A stretch of DNA of 64,000 nucleotides from Astragalus membranaceus (lineage: Eukaryota > Streptophyta > Magnoliopsida > Fabales > Fabaceae). Shown here piece after piece: positions 23,483 through 33,256 of this stretch (positions are counted from its first letter, which is position 1; the number at the start of each line of letters is the position of its first letter). Made by a program: the position numbers and the translations under genes. Where the stretch lies: positions 30,609,917-30,673,916 of the forward strand of contig CM076848.1 in the NCBI GenBank assembly GCA_039519185.1, in the 5' to 3' direction. The notes under the pieces are model-generated. The model was not told the origin of the DNA. It saw nothing but the letters and a program-made list of their open reading frames with translations, and did no database searches.

Positions 23483-23785
23483 CTCCCTGAGCTAAACCTG
23501 GTGTACTTTGACGAAAGCTTCCTTCTAGTTGCGACATCAGAGGTATGAACTACTATTAGGGTGGATCAAAACACATTGAAGGTGTAACATGGTAAATTTA
23601 CTTGTGTTTGTGTGAAGATTGATATCACTCAACCTATGGTTGGTAAGGTTTGTTTAAAGGATCATGGGTATAACGTCGTATATGAGGGTCTTCACTCATA
23701 TGTGCACCGTGCTCATTGTTGTAGTGTCCTCGTTGGAGAAGACCATACAACCAATGTTGATTTTCTTGTCATTCCCTCTTGGTGA
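23483..23785 (+). pseudogene. LINE ORF1-like relic (DUF4283/zinc-knuckle region)
   Basis: One continuous frame with two internal stops (TGA near 23543, TAA near 23588). It reads like the C-terminal part of plant LINE ORF1 proteins: PELNLVYFDESFL, then TTIRVDQNT, then CVKIDITQPMVGKV and VVYEGLHSYVHRAHCC, where intact proteins have DLTKPL, YEGLH and a CxxCGxxGH knuckle. Here the knuckle is damaged (HRAHCCSV). The intact protein binds nucleic acid for target-primed reverse transcription. No endonuclease or reverse transcriptase follows before the MIZ1-like gene. It directly borders the Tat-like element. Confidence 0.6.
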
Positions 23786-24683
23786 GTAATTCATAACCCC
23801 ATCACCCTTAAACTTCAAAAGCCTCGTATTTTTTTTCTAAAAACCTAATCCCTATTTTTTCCGTTCAGCTTTGGTTAACCTGAAATTTATTTTATTTAGA
23901 TTAAGTGTTTAGTATAAATTTTAGGGATTATATCTAGGTTGTTGGTTGATTTGTGTGGAAAGCTCTCATTCTAAATTTGGTTGTGACCGTTTCTAGAGAA
24001 GAAATAAAAAGTTACAATTCCAATTTTCCACTTTCTATAGAATGTCAGTGACGTTTTTTGGTCATTTGTACAAACAGCACGGGGCAGGAGATGCGGAGTG
24101 GAAAGTGGGGTGTTGTAGGTTTGAAATTGCCCTTGGAATGTCTACACAACACTTACTTGAATTTTACTACTAGCGAAGTAAAGATTAATTCAAATTTAAA
24201 TATGTTGGGATTAAAATTATTCATAACTAGTATTTAAATTTATGCAAAATTTTGCCAAAGGACATACTTGTAAGAAAATGAGCCCAAATTTGATGATAGT
24301 CAAGTAAAACCTTTATTCCAATGAAGTGACTATAAAGCCAAATCCTGTCAATTTCTTTTATCAAACTCAGCCAAACACTTTCCACCTTGAATGATCTTAC
24401 TTCATACCTTTTATTTCGACCCAAAAGCCAGTTATCTTTTTTGTCAAAGATCCAAAAGCCAGCAAAATGTAACAAGATAAAGCATAAACATTATTTATGC
24501 AACTATACGTTGCCAAAAGTGAAAAACTGAGTCATCATAAATATATAATATAACATCAACATCAAATCATGCATCAGTACACAACAATAATTAGACTACC
24601 TACAAATATTCTCAAACCAGTATCTCATCAAAAAGACAAGACCTTAATTCTAAAATATTAATGAAGGAGATATAAAGACATTC
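23786..24683. other. Intergenic, 3' flank of the MIZ1-like gene
   Basis: AT-rich sequence with no recognised element. The part nearest 24683 is probably the 3' UTR of the minus-strand MIZ1-like gene. Confidence 0.5.
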
Positions 24684-25427
24684 TTAAATCCTCACAAAAA
24701 ATATAGTAAGCTCAGGCCCAGTATTTCCCTCTGGGCTCAACATATAGAGAGTCTCAGAGTCTTTTGAGCCCACAACATGCTCAAAAGGGGCTCGCATGTA
24801 AGCCAACTCTCCATCAAGATTAACATCATCAACATTAGATTTGATTGGAAGAACACCAGCACCCATGGTCACAGCCTTAAGAAGTTCCATAACATTTAAA
24901 TCCTCGTCAGTGGCTCCCCTTCTCACACCATAACCCATTTTCTTCCCATTACAATACATTGTCCACAATGGTTCCTCAATCAACAAGGTCTTATTATGAT
25001 CCTTATCTTGTCGCTTTTCGCATTCAAGTGCAATCCTAACCATCCCCGCAGCCATCTCCTTTTGCAACACATTGGTTTGCATGGATAGTTCAACCACTAA
25101 TGAAGGGAGACACCTCGGGTTCTCTTGAACGGAGAGACTAACACGTCCCTTACGGTAACCGAATAACGTACCGGAGATTTTGGTGCCGCCGACATGCTTG
25201 TGGTTGTGGTTGTGGTGGTGGCCGTCGATAGGGAGTGATGGAAATTTGCATGCTGGGGTTATGATGGGTAATGATCGGAAGACGGAGCGAAAAACACGAA
25301 CGACTTTGGGTTTGTGTTTTCTTTTTTGGGAAGGCTGGACGAGGGAGATTGTTTTCTGGGGAGATGGTGGTGAGGTTGAAGAATCAGAAGAGTGTGGTGA
25401 TGCAGATGCAGATCTTGGCTCCTCCAT
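24684..25427 (-). CDS. MIZU-KUSSEI 1-like protein (DUF617)
   Basis: 247 residues, one exon. MIZ1 of Arabidopsis is a plant-specific protein needed for root hydrotropism and associated with the ER; most family members are uncharacterised. A Ser/Pro-rich N-terminus (1-40) is followed by a basic VVRVFRSVFRSLP segment (about 43-55) and a His-rich stretch GHHHNHNHKH. The DUF617 domain runs from about 80 to the end: KISGTLFGYRKGRVSLSVQE, LPSLVVELSMQT, LQKEMAAGMVRIALEC, WTMYCNGKKMGYGVRR, MRAPFEHVVGS and the C-terminal GPELTIFFVRI. Length and absence of introns fit the family. No lesion is visible. I cannot tell whether this is MIZ1 itself or a paralogue. Confidence 0.9.
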   Translation of the reverse strand: MEEPRSASASPHSSDSSTSPPSPQKTISLVQPSQKRKHKPKVVRVFRSVFRSLPIITPACKFPSLPIDGHHHNHNHKHVGGTKISGTLFGYRKGRVSLSVQENPRCLPSLVVELSMQTNVLQKEMAAGMVRIALECEKRQDKDHNKTLLIEEPLWTMYCNGKKMGYGVRRGATDEDLNVMELLKAVTMGAGVLPIKSNVDDVNLDGELAYMRAPFEHVVGSKDSETLYMLSPEGNTGPELTIFFVRI

Positions 25428-26346
25428 TGGTAGGTATTCACGAACGGGGAAGAGAAGATCAGTGCCATCAGGGAAGAGAGAGGAAGGTTACAAACGTTTG
25501 AGAATTGAGCGTACGTGCGACTCCTGTCCTATGTTTTGTTCGGACTTTTTGCGGCTTAAGATGGTTCTTCGGACCTTAAATTGTTTATGATCCTATTTCT
25601 TTGTCTACACAACTTTTCATTATACTTTAAATAGCAGAGAGTTTTTTTATTAACAAAAGTAATGGCAGAGAGCTTATAGATTTGTTAGTTGGGTTTTGGT
25701 AACTTCTTGTGAAAACTTAATGCAGGTAACAAGTAAACCTTTAGCCAAATTAAGAATGCGGGTTGTCCCAATTTTCTAGTCTAGTTATAAAATTCAACTC
25801 CAACTTTAAAGTGAAATATGTGAAATTCAATCATTTATCAACAAAAAAAATATATATATTCAAAACATTACAGCAAAATTACCTAAAGTAGGGGCTTGAA
25901 CCCACATCCATAATTTGGGCTATATCATGTGAATTATGAAAACTTATTGTACATGTATAAAAGGGTTTTACTTAGTAATATAAAGTAAAGAAAATAAAAA
26001 ATTCAAGTACTCACAAATTATGAGACCCAGAGTCATTGATTCAACGGTCTGGACTCGCTCATGATATATTAGTTAATTTTTTTTTTTTTGTATAAAACGG
26101 GTATCCTCTACGTGCAACTACAGAGACTAATCCCTCGAGCCTGGTAGGACCACAATGGCCGACAAAGGGTGGGTCTTTACCAACTTAAAAATCTTAAATT
26201 TTAGTTAAATATGTATTAATGCGCTCAAAAAGCAAGACGCGAGAAACCATTTGGTGTATCGTCAGTAAGGGTGTTGTACTCCTACTCAGTCTCAACTAAA
26301 TTCTTTATCATGGACAGATCTCGCAAGATGGGGCGGTCTTCTTTTC
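25428..26346. other. Intergenic, MIZ1-like upstream region and unassigned sequence
   Basis: Contains the promoter side of the MIZ1-like gene and AT-rich DNA. A moderately GC-rich stretch at about 26095-26185 (CGGGTATCCTCTACGTGC...) looks like a fragment of some repeat, but I could not assign it. Confidence 0.4.
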
Positions 26347-26706
26347 TCAACTAAATTTGTTGTTGAGGCAATTGTGTTATCAGGAAACAATGCTGGTTCA
26401 AGAGTTTTTATCCCAAGATTATCATTGACTCCATCTGATCCTCGAATACCTTTTAAATTTCAAAGAAGACAATTCCCTTTAGCTGTTTCTTTTGCAATGA
26501 CTATCAATAAGAGTCAGGGACAATCTTTGAAACATGTTGGTGTTTTCTTACCCCAACCGGTTTTCTCGCATGGTCAATTATATGTAGCTGTTTCAAGGGT
26601 TACTTCAAAAAAGGGTTTAAAAATATTGATAACTGATGATGAAGGGAATTCAACAAATACTACTTCGAATGTGGTTTACAAAGAGGTTTTCCACCGACTG
26701 TTGTAG
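26347..26706 (+). pseudogene. C-terminal fragment of a Helitron (PIF1-like) helicase
   Basis: About 119 codons. The terminal part of the superfamily 1 helicase of Helitrons is recognisable: [60 protein letters not shown] and [16 protein letters not shown]. The last two cover helicase motifs V and VI, with the expected SQGQ and VAVSR residues. The Rep nuclease domain and the Walker motifs are absent, since the copy is cut at the left, so it cannot act as a transposase. The stop codon at 26704-26706 is in the normal family position. Confidence 0.82.
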
Positions 26707-26775
26707 GTAATTTTCTAATTCAATTATATATGCCAAGTTGACATTTTGGCTTTTTGTCTCCACAATATCTCCACT

Positions 26776-27054
26776 TTATCCAAGACTCTTTTTGTGTACT
26801 TCAATTATAGCCTTGATGTCTTTGTTACTTTGATTACCTCTACAGGATTCCACAGGCGCTTTCTTATCAAATTCAAGGACCACATTGTCGAGGTGAAGGG
26901 ATACAGCTAGAGAGGTAGCATCGCGAAGGCCAATTGCTTCAGCAGTGAGAGGAGAAGATCCATAGATCCGGTGGGCAAGCGTTGTAAGTATTGAATTCGA
27001 TGGCCATATATTGAATTTTCTTCCCGCAGTTTGGAAAGTTTGTACCTTCTGCAA
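26776..27054 (-). pseudogene. RNase H-like (RVT_3) fragment carried in the Helitron remnant
   Basis: About 60 codons resemble the plant RVT_3-type RNase H fold: TAEAIGLRDATSLAVSLHLD, then VVLEF (normally a catalytic Asp follows, VIFESD) and a later acidic helix. The EA pair matches the second conserved position, but FDKKAPVESC has lost the usual ESD. It lies antisense to the helicase, between the helicase stop and the terminal hairpin, where Helitrons often carry captured gene pieces. Alternatively it is a remnant of a LINE insertion. Confidence 0.5.
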
Positions 27055-27628
27055 AAAAAGTTTATAACTACAGTTTAAAAAATTTTGTAACTTCCGCAGA
27101 AAAAGTTAATAACTTCTAAAAGTTTGTAACTTCCGTACAAAAAGTTTATAACTTCAGTTTGAAAAGTTTACAACTTCTGCAAAAATTGTTTACGACTTCT
27201 TCAAAAAAGTTTATAACTGCAGTTTGAAAAGTTTGTAACTTTGCAGAAAAAGTTTGTAACTTCACTTTGAAAAGTTTAAATTAATCTAATCTTCCTCTTA
27301 TAACTAAGGCTTTGGCCCCGTGCATCGCACGGGTCACGCCACTAGTAAAAAACTATCGTATAGACTTGCCTAAAAGTAAGAACAATGTGAAAAATGTGAT
27401 TAACGACCTTTCTCTTTTCTTAAACTGGTCGAAGTGTTGCAACTTTACACGATTTAATAATGTTCCAAACAAAATTCTTCTAAGAATACAAGTGTATCAA
27501 TAATGACAAACACTTTGAAGAAGTCTTTTTTTCTGAAGTTTTTAAAGTAAGGTATCGTTAAAGGTATTAAGCAAGAAATTAAAAGTTTCCCCAAAAAATT
27601 AGAAATAAAATTTAGAAAATATTAAAAA

Positions 27629-28130
27629 GTCTTTTTTTACCCCCCTCATAGACCTTGTACCCCCCAAATTGACCAAACTGACCATTTTACCCTTGATTTC
27701 TCAAAAAAATTTCCGAAATTACATGTTTATACATAAATCCGGAACGCATTTTCTTGATTTTTCCAGAATTACGTCTAAACACATAATTCCGGAACACATT
27801 TTCTATTCCGAAATTATGTCGTTTGAGGTAATTCCGAAAAAATCAATAAAAATACGTTCCAGAATTATCCCGTAGCACATAATTCCGGAACTCAAAAAAT
27901 GTTTTCGGAATTATGTATCATAGGTATTTCTGGAACGCATTTTCTTGAGTTTTCCGGAATTAGGTCTAAACACATAATTCCGGAACGCATTTCGGAATTA
28001 TGTCGTTTGAGGTAATTTCGGAAATTTTGAAGAAAATCAGTTTCAATGTAAATTTTAGTAAAAAGTGAGGAGTATTTTGGGGATAAAACGAGTTATGATG
28101 GTACAAGGTCTACGGAGGTAAAAAAAAGCC
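27629..28130. mobile_element. MULE-like MITE with internal CCGGAATTATGT repeats
   Basis: A 502-bp element with a 9-bp target duplication TATTAAAAA (27620-27628 and 28131-28139). The terminal inverted repeats of about 40 bp are GTCTTTTTTTACC... on the left and GGCTTTTTTTTACC... on the right reversed, both leading to TAGACCTTGTACC. The 9-bp duplication points to the Mutator superfamily. The interior has many direct and inverted copies of a CATAATTCCGGAA-type motif. It has no coding capacity. It lies 43 bp left of the Tat element at 28174. Confidence 0.75.
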
Positions 28131-28329
28131 TATTAAAAATCACTCAATATAATGATAATTCTTTTACGGGTACTGTTATGGTAAATAGAAATTCTGCTAT
28201 TCACACCTCCTGCAAGACCCAATTATTCAGAGGCCCATTACACAGAAACAGGATCCATTCATCAATGGCCAAGATCACTCTGCAAGATCGGACGGCCCAA
28301 ATCGACCAAAGCAAACACCACTCAAAATC

Positions 28330-28337
28330 TATAAATA
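28330..28337 (+). promoter_or_regulatory. LTR TATA box
   Basis: TATAAATA, followed by CAGCATTCAATGCTCAC. The same core context occurs in the LTRs at 2644 and 19906/22953. Confidence 0.7.
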
Positions 28338-28430
28338 CAGCATTCAATGCTCACTAAATGGTAAGCACTTTTTCCAAAACAATACTCATTAACTCAAATA
28401 CTGACTTGAGCGTCGGAGTGTTATTGCAGG

Positions 28431-28558
28431 AACAACATCGGACATCTCAAGATCGAACAACATCGGACATCTCAAGATCGAACAACATCGAACATCTCAA
28501 GATCGAACAAACATCGGACATCTCAAGATCGAACAACATCGAACATCCCAAGACCTTA
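28431..28558 (+). repeat. 25-bp minisatellite in U5
   Basis: About five copies of a 25-bp unit (AACAACATCGGACATCTCAA plus GATCG), with starts at 28431, 28456 and 28481 and slight variation later. The related LTR at 2644 lacks it. Confidence 0.9.
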
Positions 28559-28639
28559 AGACAGAAACAGAATCAAGGATAAAACATCTACTAATTGCAT
28601 AAGAACCAATCATCAAGATCGAAAGCACAGTACAGAACA

Positions 28640-28657
28640 TTGGCGACCACAGTGGGA
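28640..28657 (+). other. Primer-binding site
   Basis: TTGGCGACCACAGTGGGA directly follows the LTR. It is the same as in the 19906-23300 element. Confidence 0.75.
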
Positions 28658-28700
28658 GAATCAATACCCTATTTTTCTCACCATCTCCTTGATCTTATTA

Positions 28701-30164
28701 ATGGCACCAACGCGCCGTTCAATACCGGCTAGTCTCATGGCCGAACCTGAGCTCGGTCCTCAGCAAACCCCTGAAGGCCACGTCCAGGAATTCACAAATT
28801 CGTCACAAACTCGAAGCCGATACCCCAACACGGGACCGTCCCGAGTACATTCGGGCGCAGATGAAGCGAGCCTACCACCTCCTCCTCAATTACTTCCAGC
28901 TTTGACGGACGCGGTTCAACAGCTCGTTCAGCTATTGGCTCGGCAAGAAGCCGTAAACGAAGAAAGAAGCAACCGTTTCGCTAACCTCGAAGCCGAAGTA
29001 GCAAGACTCCAAGGTCGGAACGTTCTGGACCAGCAATCATCCGGGAAGGGCTCCCTGGAGGAACGACACCCAACTCGAAGAAGACTCTTTCATCGATCAC
29101 CCCCTAGGAGAAAGCTCAATCATCGTTCTCCCGCACGCCGTCAACGAGGAAATGGTTCCCGTTCTCCTCCGGCTCGACAATATAATGATCTCGACGATCC
29201 TCATCATTCCCCATGCCATCACCAAGGGAATGATTCTCGTTCTCCATCAGCTCGACAATATGACGATCTTGATGATACTCATTCTCCTCTACGCCGTCAC
29301 CGAGGGAATGGTTCCCGTTCTCCTCTGGCTCGCCATTTCGACGATCTTGAAGGCTCGACCTCGTCAAGGAGACGTTCAAGAAGCCGTGACAACATTCAAA
29401 ACAATCAACCACGACGATACGGACATCCCGATCCTCATCACAGACACCAACCACAATCACGGGCGAATCAACCTGGGCGAAAAGGTCCGTTCACAAAATC
29501 AATCGACAATTTCCGGGTCCCACGGTATCTCGAAAAACCACCTGGAGGACTGAAGACTTACGACGGACCGGGCGACCCCGACAGGCATCTCGACCAATTT
29601 GACACGACCATGCAGTACCGAAACGTACCCATGGAAATGAAATGCCGAATATTCCGGTTAACCCTGGAAAAAATGGCTTCCGAATGGTTTCAGACGTTAA
29701 GATCGAATACCATTTCCTCGTGGGACCAGTTAGCGAAACACTTCTCGGTGCACTTTGCCCATTCCAAGAGCAAACCCAAAAACAAAAATGTTTTAGCATC
29801 TATCGTCCAGAGGGGAAATGATCCCCTGAGAGAATATATAGAGCGATTCAACATCGAAGCTCTTCAGGTTCGGCAGTTAGACGACGCTTTCCGAATCTTC
29901 TTGATGGCCCAAGGTCTGCTCCCTGGAAGCTCGTTTCGAAAGCACATTAACACCTGGGAACCCAACACCCTTCAAGAATTCCTCGAGCTATCCCAATGCT
30001 TTATTAATGAAGAAGAAAATTCCAAATTCGACAAAACATCGTCACATGCAGAACCGTCGAAACGCCACATCAAGATCGATCCTCGTAAAAATTCGTGGAA
30101 CTTGGGAAGAAAAATCGTCACCAGGTATATACCGAACTCAACGTCTCCAACGCCCAATTACTAG
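28701..30164 (+). pseudogene. Gag of the Tat element, frameshifted at its C-terminus
   Basis: 487 codons from ATG 28701 (MAPTRR). A Pro-rich N-terminus and coiled-coil-like EAEVAR stretch are followed by an Arg/Ser-rich segment with a 78-bp tandem repeat (29148-29360). The gag core comes next (FRVPRYLEKPPGGLK, DGPGDPDRHLDQFD, FRLTLEKMASEWFQTLRSN, SWDQLAKHFSVHFAHS, REYIERFN). After about 30100 the family sequence continues in another frame (YTELNVSNAQLL, about 30124-30159). That frame contains an in-frame TGA at 30221-30223 before the zinc knuckle YCRYHRSNGHDTNHC. Gag therefore has one frameshift and one stop relative to a continuous gag-pol. Some Tat elements naturally separate gag and pol, so one of these might be tolerated. 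Confidence 0.82.
29148..29360 (+). repeat. 78-bp in-frame tandem repeat within gag
   Basis: Three copies starting at 29148, 29226 and 29304 encode variants of GNGSRSPPARQYNDLDD (26 residues per unit). It expands the basic Arg/Ser-rich segment of gag. Confidence 0.85.
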
Positions 30165-30223
30165 GGGAATGTTGGAACGTCGAATTCAGGGACGTCAAAC
30201 CTCCCAGGTCCTTACCTATCTGA

Positions 30224-31936
30224 CCTGGACAGAAGGGCAACAAATACTGCCGATACCACAGAAGCAATGGCCATGACACAAACCATTGCAACGCCCTGAA
30301 GGATGACATTGAAGATTTGATAAAGCTAGGAAAATTATCCTCCTACGTCAAAAGGGAGCGAGGACGATCTAACGATATCAGAAGAGAAAGAAATGAAGAT
30401 CCTAGGGCAAAAGGAAAAGAAGTGATCGATCCAGACCACAATGAATTGAATAAAAGATCGAATGGACGCTCGATCATAATGATGATAACCGGAGGATTCG
30501 ATCATGAAGGATCAGGAAAATCAATGAAAAGAAAATGGAAGGAACGGTTAAGCGTAGCTTCAACGTCGACAACCCTGATCAAGACCAATCGACCTCCATT
30601 ATCTTTTAGCGATAACGACCTTATTGACGGAAAAGCTAACAGACGCGTACCTCTCTTAATATCGGCGATCATAGCCAATAAGGAAGTACGTAGGATCTTG
30701 GTCGACCAAGGGAGCTCATCAGACATCCTCTTTATCGATCTTCTGAACAAAATGGGGATCGACAAAGAGGAACTCACCCCTTATAGAGGAACGGCTCTAT
30801 CCGGCTTTAACAGATCTCGAACAAAACCCCTTGGGCATCTGGAGCTAATGGTTACCTACGAAACCGAACCAATGGTTCGAACCGTCAAGACCAAATTCCT
30901 CGTCTTACCTTGTGAGTCCATATACAACGGTATTATAGGAAGACCGACCCTCGGCAGGCTCGGGGCGGTTACATCCACCACACACTTAAAGATGAAGTTC
31001 CACTCTCTCTGCAACAGAGTTATCACTCTGAACTCTGACTTAGAGTCGGCTTCCAAGTGTTTCTTCCTATGGACGAAAAACGAACGAAAAGCTTCGGAGC
31101 ATGAAGGGGTTCCCCCTTCGGAAGAGCTGTCGACTCCCAAACTACCAAAAGGTAGATCAACTGAAGTTAACACCGCCTCTAACATAGAAACCGGCTGCGA
31201 TCCGAAAGTCGAAAATGAAAAAGACGTCGACGAGCTAACCAAAGAGCTCAAACGAAAAATCAAAAGACCAGAGCCGGATGGAAAGTTCGTCGAAATACAG
31301 CTCGGTTCAGACCCCTCCCAAAATGTCAAAATAGGGATCGACCTTCCAGAAAAGGTCAAGATCGATTTAACCCAATGTCTTAAAGATTTCAAAGACATCT
31401 TCGCTTGGTCGGCAGAAGACATGCTTGGGATCCCACCAGAGGTTGTATGCCATCGACTCGCAATAAACCCAGAAGCAAAATGGATCGCCCAAAGAAAGCG
31501 GGATCAAAGCAAAGAGAAAGCCATTGCTGCCGCCATAGCAGTAGACGACCTCATCAGAGCCAACTTTATCTCTGAGGTTAAATACACAACTTGGTTATCA
31601 AACCCAGTCCTGGTGAAGAAAAGTAACGGAAAATGGCGTATGTGTGTCGACTACACCGATCTTAATAAAGCTTGTCCAAAGGATGCTTTTTCAGTCCCCA
31701 GCATCGATCGTTTGGTCGACAACGCTTCCGGTTTCCGGTTATTATCCTTCATGGACGCATACTCCGGGTACAACCAGATCGCCATGTTTCCACCAGATCA
31801 AGCAAAAACTGCCTTCATCACCGACCGAGGTAACTTCGCGTACCGTGTCATGCCATTTGGGTTAAAAAACGCTGGAGCAACTTATCAAAGAATGATGAAC
31901 AAAGTGTTCCAAAACCAGATCGGTAAGAGCGTAGAA
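30224..31936 (+). pseudogene. Pol of the Tat element, 5' part (zinc knuckle, protease, RT first half), split by insertion
   Basis: The open frame after the TGA at 30221 begins with the gag zinc knuckle (CRYHRSNGHDTNHC). It continues to an aspartic protease: RRVPLLISAIIANKEVRRIL, then VDQGSSSDI, where Gln replaces the usual Thr/Ser of the DTG/DSG motif, and later GIIGRPTL. A linker with FKDIFAWSAEDMLGIPPEVV precedes reverse transcriptase: WRMCVDYTDLNKACPKD, LLSFMDAYSGYNQI, FAYRVMPFGLKNAGATYQRM. The frame breaks at 31936, a few codons before the catalytic YLDD, where the 31.4-kb element inserted. It resumes at 63325. The protein would act in reverse transcription of the element's RNA; this copy cannot make it. 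Confidence 0.9.
31932..31936. other. Target-site duplication TAGAA (left copy)
   Basis: The partner is at 63320-63324. Removing 31937-63319 and one copy makes the reverse-transcriptase frame continuous across this point. Confidence 0.95.
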
Positions 31937-32442
31937 TGTAACACCCCTTTTTCTACCCCTTTGTTTATTTGACGAAAAATCAGAGTACGCAAAAAAAAAT
32001 CTTTTTCTTTTATTACACCAAAAGGAGTGTCACATTTCATCCAAAAACCAATAACAATAGATAAATAAATAAAAACATTTAACAACCATAACATCCTAGC
32101 AAACTAATCAAATGGCCACAAATGACTCTATTGTCCAACCCTGAGTGCTACATATCAGAGCAGACACCGACCCGACTACGTGAAGGTAAAATGCCTTCAC
32201 TCGAACTCACCTGTAAACATACCACAGAAAGGGGGTGAGATATCTCACACATAATAGGAATAAATGATAGAGAATATATTAGGATATAGCCCTATGACTA
32301 CCACATTAATCACAGACATCATTACAACATCAGGGGCAAAACAGTCATTTCATCATCAAGGGTAGAACAGTTATTTCATCATCACAAACATCACCAAGGC
32401 ACAGTCGCCGAGATCATCACACATGTTATGCAATGCATGGAT
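31937..32442 (-). repeat. LTR-A, left segment
   Basis: 506 bp, corresponding to the first 502 bp of LTR-B (57529-58030) with a 4-bp difference in a TAAA-type repeat and a few substitutions. Interrupted at 32442 by the CACTA element. Confidence 0.93.
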
Positions 32443-32459
32443 CACTACAACAATAATGG

Positions 32460-32840
32460 CATGCGGCGGCGGTTTAAAAAGCATTCTGCGGCGGTTTTAA
32501 CCGCCGTGGAATAACACGCCCGGCGGTTCCTAAACCGCTGCAGTATTCTCCGCCGCGAGGGAATTCAACGGCGGTTTTGGTAACCGCTGGCATAACCGCC
32601 TGGAGGTGTATTTAGCGGCGGTTGTGAGCGGCGGTTGGATGTTAGCGGCGGTTATTAACCGCCCCTAAATAGTTGCTGAGTCTGAAAAATATGTATAGTT
32701 TCACGGCGGTTTTGCGGATGTTGGCGGCGGTTTTATTATTTGCAGCGATTTTTAACCGCCACAAAAAAGTTACGGTTATAGTAACTCTTAACCTTCTGCG
32801 GCGGTTCTTGAGGGTGTTCGTGGCGGTTTTTTAAAAGCTG
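32460..32840. repeat. CACTA subterminal repeats (left)
   Basis: About eleven GGCGGTT and four AACCGCC heptamers in 380 bp. GC-rich islands in otherwise AT-rich DNA. Confidence 0.85.
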
Positions 32841-33256
32841 AGAGCAAAACCATCTATTCTAAAAGGTTGGTATTTTTTTTTGTTATTTATAACTTCTCAA
32901 AAATTATTTAAAAACATAAAGAAATATGCCAATGCATCAAATGATTTAAACATACACAATGACAAAATGTTCATTCATTAATTCATACTTTTAAAGTAAA
33001 CACAACATGTAATATCAAAAGTATTGTTGCTCCAAAATATATCAAAAGTACAGTTGCTCTAAAATATATCAAAAGTACAGTTGCTCCAAAAGATTAAAAG
33101 CACAGTACTTTTGGTATTACTAATAAAAGGTACTGTGCTTAGGAAACATTACTAATAATAACAAATCCGAAAACTAAAGACTAGATGCCGGTCCACGATG
33201 TGCAGGTACATGACTGGCAGATGAAGAGGGTATTGCTTCAGCAGGCGAACGTAAAT

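Larger units (their letters stand above)
26347..27345 (+). mobile_element. Helitron 3'-terminal remnant
   Basis: It begins inside a Helitron helicase frame and ends in a canonical Helitron 3' terminus: hairpin CCCGTGC-ATC-GCACGGG at 27317-27333, then CTAG at 27342-27345 followed by T. Between the gene and the hairpin lie many short repeats of the type AAGTTTGTAACTTC (27040-27290). The 5' end and the Rep domain are missing, so it is a truncated copy. Its hairpin resembles that at 6626-6645. Confidence 0.75.
28174..28639 (+). repeat. 5' LTR of the Tat element
   Basis: 466 bp from TGTTATGG to ACAGAACA. TATA box at 28330-28337, ATTCAATGCT motif, U5 box at 28403-28419, and a 25-bp tandem repeat in U5 (28431-28558). 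Confidence 0.9.
28174..31936 (+). mobile_element. Tat-type Ty3/gypsy element, left part (continues at 63320)
   Basis: 5' LTR (28174-28639), primer-binding site, gag and pol up to mid reverse transcriptase. The element is split at 31936 by the 31.4-kb insertion 31937-63319 (duplication TAGAA) and resumes at 63325 to the right edge of the window. The 5-bp sequence left of the LTR is GGTAC; its partner would be beyond the window. This is the outermost and oldest member of the nest. Confidence 0.92.

Noticed and set aside
28431..28558. CRISPR-like array of short repeats
   Set aside because: The units are directly contiguous with no spacers and lie in a plant LTR; it is a minisatellite.
30856..31422. 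188-codon minus-strand ORF in the Tat pol
   Set aside because: Antisense shadow of the protease region; Tat antisense genes lie near the 3' end of the element and show the PF04195-like pattern, which this lacks.
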